Origin: Evernia prunastri
Lineage: Eukaryota > Ascomycota > Lecanoromycetes > Lecanorales > Parmeliaceae
Assembly: GCA_003184365.1 (NCBI GenBank)
Contig: NKYR01000107.1
Location: 62,001-126,000, forward strand
Direction of reading: 5' to 3'
Length of the DNA: 64,000 bases
The notes beneath the pieces are model-generated. The model saw nothing but the letters and a program-made list of their open reading frames with translations. It was not told where the DNA came from and did no database searches. Each line of letters opens with the position of its first letter. Positions within the stretch are counted from its first letter, which is position 1. This document shows, piece after piece, positions 58,701 to 64,000 of the stretch. Position numbers and translations under genes: made by a program.

Positions 58701-59565
58701 AGTATTTGATCTACTACGTTTAAAAGATTCTAACGTAGTTATAGATCACTTTAAATAAACTATCATAATAGTTTATTTAATTATTATTAGACGTGATATC
58801 GCTGCTGCTCTGTCACAGATTACTTTATTATAGACTACTCTAACACAGATTGCTCTGTTATCGACTACTCTACTATCAATTATTACGTCGTCTATCTCTA
58901 CTACTAAAGTCTTTAGCAAGTCGATTAATATAAGCGAATATCGTTTTTATTATATCGACGCTAAGAATATAATTGTCTTTGCTATCTTACGCATAAAGAA
59001 GTATTACGATACGCATTATTAATTAAGATTCTTTGAGATCGATAATTTGTTTAATTTTAGATTATATAAGAATTATTAAGTGGTTTAAGAAGATCGATTT
59101 TTAACTCGTAAGCTCTTTTCGTATTAAAAAACATATCGATTATCTGATATATCGACTTAAGCTTTTTAGTAATATGCGCGTATATGATATTATTTTTATC
59201 GCGTATTTGAAGTCTACTATAGACTCACTAAAAAACTCTTATTAACGACGACGCTCTTCGTTATCTGCTGTGATAATTAATAAAGACGTTGAATATTATA
59301 TGAAAAAGTTAATACGTAAGAGACGTATTCGACGCGATCGTAATAAATTTACTTAATATCTTATTCGATAAAGTAATTATAATTTAGAATATAACATCTA
59401 ATAATCGAAGTATATCGTCGCTAATATTATAGCACTGAACGAGTATAAACGTTTATATAACGTTAACTCGATTATTTAAACGACTATTTAAGCTGATTAT
59501 TGTCAAAGACTTTTGCGATATTATATAAGTTATCAATATATATAAACAGACGATATATTATCGAG

Positions 59566-59775
59566 ACGATAACTTTCTTTGGAAGACTTCGGATTATCTT
59601 TGCTATAACTATCGCAGAAATCTTTAGCAGAAGACTCTTGTCAGAAGAAGTAGAAGAAGTTAAGTCAAGTTAGTATTAGTTTTTTTAAGGTATTCTCTAC
59701 TTAAGCAGCTACTTTTTATAGAATAGAATCAAGACTTTTACACACACTATATGATCATATGTCTTAAGCATTACA
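59566..59775 (+). repeat. 3' LTR of the Gypsy element
   Basis: Aligns with the 5' LTR from its 21st base onward without length change (189 bp from CTTCG to the end in both). The first 20 bases are diverged. It ends TAAGCATTACA, directly followed by the TATTT duplication. Confidence 0.85.
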
Positions 59776-62275
59776 TATTTTATTTATAATATATATATAA
59801 TAATTAAGAATAATAATCTTTATTAAATAAAGATAAATTAGAAGATTATTCGTATTAACACGTATTAAGTAATCGTCGATACTTAGATTAACGAGATTAT
59901 TATAAATACTTAAATCGATAAATAGCGAGTTATTCTTTCTTTCACGCACTATAAAGATTTATAATTTATAAAATAACTTTATTAAGATATTATTATTCTA
60001 TCTACGAGATTCGATCAGTCAAATTATCTTTATCTATAAAAAAGATTAAAAAAATCTTCTATTAGACGAATAAGCGATCGATCGTTCGAATTTAATTATA
60101 AGAATATTTGAATTAAAGCTAAGAATTCTATTAAACGATATTCTAAGAAAGAAGATACTTAATAAGTGCTTATATCTTTTCGTAGAAATAATTTATATAT
60201 CTTTATTAATCTTCTTTTCGTAGCTTGACCATATATTAATTAAACGATTAAAATAAATTATTCTTTTATTATTTAAGAATCTTTCTAACACGATTTAAAG
60301 TCTCGAATATCATAATTTCTATCTATAAGTTTTACGATATCATTAATTTTTTTTTCTTTTTCACTAAAAACGAAGTATAATTGATTTAAATTTCGCCTTA
60401 ATTCTAACTCTAACTTCTTCTATACTTATTTAAATCGAATATTAATATATATTTATACGATAGAATTTCAAAAACGCGATCTTTTATATACACTTATTTT
60501 TATTATATTACACTTTAAAAATCGATTCTTTATCGTCGCTGAGATAAACGTTACTATTAATACTAAAATTTCTAACGAACGTCTATATCTTAATCTATAT
60601 ATCATCGTTACGCGATATATACTTTATAATAACTATAATTATTATAACATTAATAAAATAAATATCATTTCGTTATATTAAAATTCTAATAAGAATATAT
60701 ATAGTAAGAGATTCTCAAAGAACTTTTATGATCATATCGTTTTCGAATTAGACTTCGAATATCTCAAATATCGTCGACGTAGATCTACTATAATTTCAGA
60801 GAATAACTTTAAGTAGGATTATTAAGTGATATTATATAATTTCTATTTATCGATTAAATATAATACTTATATTAATATAGAGATTTACGCTAACGTCAAA
60901 GTATATAAATATGCCTTTAAATACGTTTATAAAAGCAGCGATCGAATTAATTTATAAATAATATTCGAAGATTAGTAAAGTGTAGACGCGATAGAAATAA
61001 ATTCAATAAACGAAATTTAAAAATATAAAGACGTACGATGAATAAACTCTATAGAAATCTACTAAAGAATATTTGAATTCAAATTGTATAATTATAATTC
61101 TTTTATAAAACGTCTAATAATTTATCTTTTTAATCGATAAAGAATTAAGTATAACGATAATTTTAATCTCGCTAATATTCTAAGCGAATAAGAAGATCGT
61201 CTAATTAAATTAATAATCTTCTTTAAGCTTAATCAAGCGCGTTATAATCGAGACGATATAATAAATCTTTTTTATTTTATCTACGATATCTTCTACTAAA
61301 TATGTCAGAACCGTGCCCAGAGTCAAGTCTAATGGGGGTAAATTGAATAAGACAACTAGATAAAGAGCGAATATGTACACAGGAGAAGAGCGCTTAAATA
61401 CTAGGAAGAATCCCCGCTAGCCTATGTGATAATGAGAATGTGTCAATGACCAATAAATACTCTATGTGCCTGACACATAGCCATAAACACTCCCTTTGTA
61501 CCTGACAGCTAGGGTACGTCCGTAACAAAATATATCCAATTTCAAATCGTTTGAAAATCTACGAACGATAAACGATAATATATTTTTTATCTATTATAAT
61601 ATATATATAGCGGAAGATTTATTATAAAATAACGTCGAATAAAATCAAATCTTAAAGAAAGTAGATATCTAATAAAACGAATAATGCTTACGAAGTCTAT
61701 TCGTTATAATTCTACTTCATTATAATTTTAGCGATTTATTGAATTTATAAAATAAGTAAGATATCGAGCGAGATATGTAAGTTACTTTTTTTCTTTATAT
61801 ATAATTAAATATATTATTAAGTAAAAAGAATATCGCGCTATTAATATAATAAAACATCACGAACTTTTTTAATATAATGTTTTTGATATTTTAGATTCAA
61901 AACGCTTTCGTTAAGCGTATTTAATCTTTTTTTTATTCGTAAAATAATTCGCTAAATTATTTTCTTCTTCGTATTTTATTTCTATTTATATTTTTAAAAT
62001 ACTTTTAAATTAATTAACTCTTATATTTAAATTATTAAACGATTATATTTATATTCTTTAAACTAATTATTAAAATCTTTTTTTATCGAACGATACGAAA
62101 GTTAAATAAGCTATCGTCGAGAACTTCTATCTTTATTTGATTGAAACTCGTCTAAAAAAATATATATATTAACTCGACGAAAGATATACGTCTCAGCGAT
62201 TTTAATCTATCAAGGTATTTATAATAATACGATTAATATTATAATAATAATCGCAATCGACTTCTATGTTGAAAT
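59776..62275 (+). mobile_element. Helitron relic, Rep/helicase-linker part (RIP-degraded)
   Basis: Continues the Helitron interrupted at 52995. Readable + strand blocks include ERLYLNLYIIVTRYILY (about 60578-60628; Helitron type DPxLYxIVTxYMLHGPCG) and YNFYLSIKYNTYINIEIYANVK (about 60836-60901; PYNPYLSLKYNxHINVE). Next come KYKDVR and SIEIY.RIFEFKLYNYN (about 61030-61110). After the solo LTR at 61303 comes FKSFENLRTINDNI with AEDLL.NNVE.NQILK (about 61541-61660; FEDLRTVNG and ARGLLEDDxEW). The helicase core itself is not reached: copy R of another element begins at 62276. Confidence 0.8.
61303..61527 (+). mobile_element. solo LTR, family 1 copy b, target duplication AAATA
   Basis: 225 bp starting TGTCAGAACC and ending GTCCGTAACA, flanked by AAATA at 61298-61302 and 61528-61532. 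Termini match the copy at 38016-38208 (193 bp), but much of the interior differs. Composition is normal inside the RIP-degraded Helitron. Confidence 0.88.
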
Positions 62276-64000
62276 TGTAGGGTAGAGAATCGTCAAGGCC
62301 TCGGCCCGGCTAAAGGCCGGGTCAAGGTCGGCGTTGGCACCGCTCTATAAACGGCTCTATATAGATCGCCCTTTATATTATAACACTTTATAGTTAACAC
62401 AATCAAGTGTTCTATCACATAATCTTGATAGATTATAGGTTAGAATTTGTTCGACGCTATTTATCTATAGTGATAATTTATTATTAGCTATAACTATAGT
62501 AATCTCTAAACATTTGATATTTATCGTATTGCGATGTGATTATCGCGACGAGTTATAGTAGTTATATAGATCTCTTTGCAAATCTTCTTGATATAAATAT
62601 TACTCACTGCAAAATAATTCTTTAATCGCACGAAAATCGGTACGTCGAAATTATCGACTACTAATATCGCGCTATACGATCGTCAAATCGTTATACTATC
62701 AAGAATCAATAATCTCTGAAATATTATTAATTTTTCTGCGTAAAACACGCTGACGAGATTTTTAGATCTTATTATTCCTTTATTAGTAGTAACTCTAACA
62801 AAATCTAATTGATAGTAATTATTCGACGTGACTGAAATTAATAATAGTATTATTTAATTATACTTTAAAATATTCTAAATTAACCGATTTTTTCACAGAG
62901 CGCTTAAGAAAAATCTATTGTGAAATAAAATAATAAGAATATTTTATTATTGTGAAGTATTTCGATCTCAGAAGTCTCTAAAGAAGAAGATTAAACTCTA
63001 TTATCGAATTTTTCAATTCGTTATTTTCGCAAATATCTCATCGCTGTGATTATAATAGATTAATTTTAATCTTATAACGACGACTCGTAAGACGAATATT
63101 TTAAATTCAAGTTTTTACTAAAATAATAATATAAAAAGAGCGTTAAATTCTCTTTAAGATTAATACGTTTTTTATAATTATATTTAATATAGTTTTATCG
63201 AAAATCAGTCTAGATTATTAAGTTATTTTTATTTCTAAGTGTCTTTTATTTAAATAACGTCGCTCGAATCTATCGTAGATTTACGTATAAATACTTCTTA
63301 TTTCTTCTATAAGAATTCGAAGATTAACGATAATTATTAAATATCGATAAGGTTTTTAAGAATTCTAATAGCGATTAAAGTATTTATTTTATTTTCACTG
63401 CTTCAGCAAACGTTAATAATATAAATATCGAATTCGAAGTTAGCGAAGACACCCTTAACATCGCAAGCGATATTAAGTTATTCGATCTTCGTATCAAAAA
63501 TTCTTCGAAATCTTTATCTATTTCGTTCTTTTCAGACTCTTTAAACTTCTTAAAATCTTTATTCTCTACTTTATCTCAAGTCGAAACTTTTATTCGAATA
63601 TTATCGTCGTTATTATTTATATTCTACGTGTTATCTTTCAACGTATTATTATCTTCGCTGATTCTTAGCATTAATAATTAACGACGAATTCAACGCGTAA
63701 GACGATAGAAGAAACGCGTTAATTTCGACGACTTTAGCGACTTTAACGATTAATCTATTCGACGAGAAAAGTGTATTCTCTTTTAACTTCATTATTATTT
63801 TAAAATTCAATTTAAAATATCGTCGATTAAAGCAAGATATTAATAATTAATTGATATTTAATAATTTCACGTCTTTTAATAATGTTATCAATTATAGAAT
63901 TTATATTGTTATTTTTTATCGTCTTAAGAATAGTAATCGCGTATTAATCGAAGTCGAATTCGATAGTAAAAATTCTTAAATTATACTTGATATTTTAATT
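62276..64000. mobile_element. unidentified element, copy R (runs off the window)
   Basis: Starts TGTAGGGTAGAG, with a GC-rich, less mutated terminal 100 bp (CGGCCCGGCTAAAGGCCGG hairpin), then RIP-degraded DNA matching copy L in reverse complement over at least 1.4 kb. It interrupts the Helitron. It continues beyond the window end; no protein family was recognised. Confidence 0.6.

Larger units (their letters stand above)
52996..59775 (+). mobile_element. complete Ty3/Gypsy LTR retrotransposon, RIP-degraded, target duplication TATTT
   Basis: 6,780 bp from TGTTATG to GCATTACA, flanked by TATTT at 52991-52995 and 59776-59780. It has two 210-bp LTRs and gag-pol on the + strand. The readable protein remnants are a protease-like stretch at 55476-55724 (IRELDIKEHNACDYA, ALININIIK) and reverse transcriptase from about 56390 (VFDKLQQQ.RLK, FYFVVWKNTSN, DIRTLNKIT). 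The catalytic block at 56802-56825 reads YINDIIIF, from YIDDIIIF. All frames are broken, so it is inactive. Confidence 0.9.
36200..64000. repeat. RIP-mutated, AT-rich transposon block
   Basis: Nearly 28 kb without a host gene. Long stretches are almost free of CpA and TpG while TpA is abundant and CpG is retained, the footprint of repeat-induced point mutation acting at CpA. Every frame is full of TAA/TAG, yet translation through these stops still shows Gypsy and Helitron proteins. Islands of normal composition inside it are later insertions annotated separately. About 36.2-36.88, 37.5-38.0, 40.12-40.43 and 46.3-47.0 kb hold degraded sequence I cannot assign. Confidence 0.9.

Noticed and set aside
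59764..59949. Small minus-strand protein at the Gypsy 3' LTR
   Set aside because: It crosses the LTR boundary into RIP-degraded Helitron DNA and consists of AT-driven Ile/Leu/Asn/Tyr residues.

Overview
The window is nuclear DNA of a filamentous ascomycete (Pezizomycotina). The evidence is short introns of about 50-80 bp with GTAAG/GTGAG donors and CTAAC/CTGAC-like branch sites, fungal families such as SAT4-type rhodopsin-like proteins, MID1, Cut12 and Cwc2, and the repeat-induced point mutation (RIP) signature of the second half. A leotiomycete or relative is my guess and is not demonstrated.

Positions 1-35.9 kb are a dense block of thirteen genes, all of which can be spliced to full-length products: SET2 H3K36 methyltransferase (+), GABA transaminase (+), SAT4/rhodopsin-like membrane protein (-), MID1 calcium channel subunit (-), COQ8/ABC1 atypical kinase (+), a secreted royal-jelly/yellow-like protein (-), CDC34-type E2 (+), Cut12 spindle-pole protein (-), Cwc2 splicing factor (+), GCN2 eIF2-alpha kinase (-), RBG1/DRG1 GTPase (+), Sis1-type Hsp40 (+), UreF (-), and an APH-fold kinase-like protein (-). 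They form no metabolic cluster, and most pairs are divergent or convergent. The GCN2/RBG1 pair shares a 408-bp divergent promoter with a TTAGGG repeat. The Hsp40 gene has a perfect four-unit heat-shock element. RBG1 is easy to miss because its 368 codons lie in eleven exons, three of them 10, 15 and 25 nt long.

A 406-bp Tourist-like MITE with 38-bp identical termini and a TAA target duplication lies at the edge of the gene block. From about 36.2 kb to the end there are no host genes. This AT-rich DNA is nearly devoid of CpA/TpG but keeps CpG, as expected of RIP. It is a nested pile of transposons: a Ty3/Gypsy relic (38.2-39.9 kb), a RIP-degraded Helitron (51.9-62.3 kb), a complete 6,780-bp Gypsy element inside that Helitron (52,996-59,775, target duplication TATTT), and an inverted pair of an unidentified element (about 47.0-48.6 and 62.3-64 kb). 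Later insertions that are not RIP-mutated sit inside this DNA: two related short solo LTRs (each with a 5-bp target duplication), a third LTR-like piece, and Tad-like LINE copies, one with a long EN-RT frame.

Four single-N joins (41,727; 42,358; 42,885; 45,488) fall inside the LINE. Two of them are flanked by 458-bp and 821-bp near-identical repeats that are best explained as unmerged contig overlaps, and the other two hide missing sequence. Copy number and frame in 41.5-46.3 kb should not be taken literally. I found no convincing tRNA, rRNA, CRISPR or gene-cluster feature, and nothing I would call a wholly new biological system.
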